Below are positions 4,911 through 5,920 of a stretch of 5,920 nt of DNA, in pieces; position 1 is the first letter of the stretch; each line of letters opens with the position of its first letter. The position numbers were made by a program, and so were the translations under genes. Source of the DNA: Verrucomicrobia bacterium UBA5540 (GTDB taxonomy: Bacteria; Verrucomicrobiota; Kiritimatiellia; Kiritimatiellales; Tichowtungiaceae); assembly GCA_002423675.1 (NCBI GenBank), contig DINM01000025.1, forward strand, positions 5,110 to 11,029, read 5' to 3'. Under the pieces are notes generated by a model. That model saw only the letters and a program-made list of their open reading frames with translations. It had not been told where the DNA came from and ran no database searches.

Positions 4911-5920
4911 TTAAATTTTGGTTTTTAATTCGTTTAAAATCGTTTCGAGTTTTTCACCGCGGGAAGCTTTGAACAGGACCATATCGCCGGCGCGAAGATG
5001 AGTACGCAGAATATCCACCGCTTCGGCTTTGTCCACACCGATCATTCCTTCGCAGATAATTTGTGCACCGGCTTCGCCGACGGTGATGACAGTGTCGAAC
5101 TTTAACGTGTCTATGAATTGCCCCAGTTCACGGTGTTCAGCTTCTTCGGTTTCGCCGAGTTCGCGCATTCCGCCAAGCACGGCGAAACGACGACTTTCGC
5201 ACGGCAGTTCGGCAAAGGCCGTAAGCGCCGCGCGCATGGAAAGCGGATTGGCGTTGTAGGCGTCGTTGATAAAGACAATCCCGTTGTGCAGCGTCCGTTC
5301 CCAGCGCATCGGAGCTGTCTGAAAGGCGTTCAGGCCGGACTGGACGGATTCAGGTGAAAGACCGAGCGCAAGGCCTAGCGCGGCGGCGCGGCGGCAATTG
5401 CTGATCATGTATTCTCCGGGCTGAGGCGGAATAAAATCAAAGGGTTCGTTGCCGAATAGTACAATCCGCCTTTTGCACTTCGATTTAAACAGCTCAAACC
5501 ATTCCGAGGTTTCGTCGAGCAGCGCGTTGTCGGCGTAGGTCAGCAGCAAGGCTTTTTCTTCCGCGATTTTTTCCAATGTTTGGAAAAATTCGATGTGCGC
5601 TTTTCCAATATCTGTAAGAACCGCCCAATCGGGTTTGAGCAGCGCGGCCAGCAAGTCGATTTCACCGGGATGATTCATGCCAAGTTCGAAAACAAAAAAG
5701 TTCGCATTGCGGTCGGCGGCCAGCATGCTGAGCGGCAGGCCGATGTCGTTGTTCCAGTTGCCGGGGGTTTTGGAGACCGTCCCTTTCTGCGCCAGTACGG
5801 AGGCAATCAGTTCTTTGACGGTGGTTTTTCCGACGCTCCCGGTAATGCCGATAACAGTGCCCGCCCAACGGCTGCGCACACCGGCGGCCAGCCCCCAAAG
5901 CGCGGACATCGTGTCCGGCT
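4911..5920 (-). CDS. murF: MurF, UDP-MurNAc-tripeptide:D-Ala-D-Ala ligase (5' end outside window)
   Basis: MurF adds the D-Ala-D-Ala dipeptide with ATP, completing the UDP-MurNAc-pentapeptide for MraY. The ATG at 5907-5909 is not the start: the frame stays open to the right edge and reads PDT-MSALWGLA, the family's DTxxALGxLA linker. About the first 80-100 residues are therefore missing. Counting from that Met: P-loop TGSVGKTT (23-30), TPGNWNNDIGLPL (48-60), ELGMNHPGEI (75-84), IGKAHIEFF (101-109), NDAYNANPLSM (215-225), LGGMRELGE (245-253) and KASRGEKLE (314-322). The middle domain is short: about 61 residues lie between AHIEFF and the N of GEYMISN, against roughly 95 in E. coli. The usual FGSLEGIA-like motif reads FQTLEKIA (109-116), encoded by a palindromic repeat. 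The stop codon lies 16 nt before mraY. Confidence 0.95.
   Translation of the reverse strand, partial: PDTMSALWGLAAGVRSRWAGTVIGITGSVGKTTVKELIASVLAQKGTVSKTPGNWNNDIGLPLSMLAADRNANFFVFELGMNHPGEIDLLAALLKPDWAVLTDIGKAHIEFFQTLEKIAEEKALLLTYADNALLDETSEWFELFKSKCKRRIVLFGNEPFDFIPPQPGEYMISNCRRAAALGLALGLSPESVQSGLNAFQTAPMRWERTLHNGIVFINDAYNANPLSMRAALTAFAELPCESRRFAVLGGMRELGETEEAEHRELGQFIDTLKFDTVITVGEAGAQIICEGMIGVDKAEAVDILRTHLRAGDMVLFKASRGEKLETILNELKTKI
5568..5588. repeat. single TTCCAA-type palindrome inside murF
   Basis: TTTTTCCAA, a 3-bp centre TGT, and TTGGAAAAA make a perfect 9-bp-arm palindrome. On the minus strand it matches the outermost murD copy at 19 of 20 bases (TTTTCCAAACMTTGGAAAAA) and is read in the same frame, giving the same peptide FQTLEK in both enzymes. 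Confidence 0.85.

Noticed and set aside
5907..5909. ATG as the start of murF
   Set aside because: It lies inside the conserved DTxxALGxLA linker, and the frame is open to the window edge, so it is an internal Met.

Overview
The window is a stretch of a dcw (division and cell wall) cluster, almost entirely on the minus strand. In transcription order (right to left) it carries murF (5' part lost at the right edge), mraY, murD, a three-LysM lipoprotein gene and ftsW. At the left edge the 3' end of an unidentified plus-strand reading frame meets ftsW tail to tail. Together these genes make and use lipid II. MurF adds D-Ala-D-Ala to the UDP-MurNAc-tripeptide and MraY loads the finished pentapeptide onto undecaprenyl phosphate. 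MurD acts earlier, adding D-Glu in the cytoplasm. FtsW polymerises lipid II at the septum, and the LysM lipoprotein probably binds the resulting peptidoglycan.

The organism is a Gram-negative-type bacterium with a moderately GC-rich genome (lipobox signal peptide, LysM anchor, canonical dcw order). The protein style and the short palindromes around TTCCAA...TTGGAA suggest the PVC superphylum, possibly Kiritimatiellota. That placement is an inference and cannot be proved from this window.

Layout from left to right: 2-187, tail of an unknown plus-strand frame; 184-1323, ftsW; 1324-1446, a non-coding gap with a 7-bp tandem repeat, a small palindrome and a strong intrinsic terminator; 1447-2352, LysM lipoprotein; 2388-3752, murD; 3752-4894, mraY; 4911 to the right edge, murF. 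murF, mraY and murD are tightly packed (16-nt gap, then 1-nt overlap). The lipoprotein follows after 35 nt with its own strong ribosome binding site. The terminator then separates ftsW from the rest.

The most interesting content is not a gene. A palindrome of the form TTTTCCAA-NNN-TTGGAAAA lies inside the coding sequence of two essential enzymes. In murD three copies sit exactly 31 bp apart, so the same DNA motif is read in three different frames, inside a segment that looks like a protein insertion. In murF one nearly identical copy rewrites a conserved motif. A separate perfect 16-bp GC palindrome sits in what looks like an extra loop of MraY. This pattern suggests repeat elements that spread at the DNA level and are tolerated in permissive loops of essential proteins.
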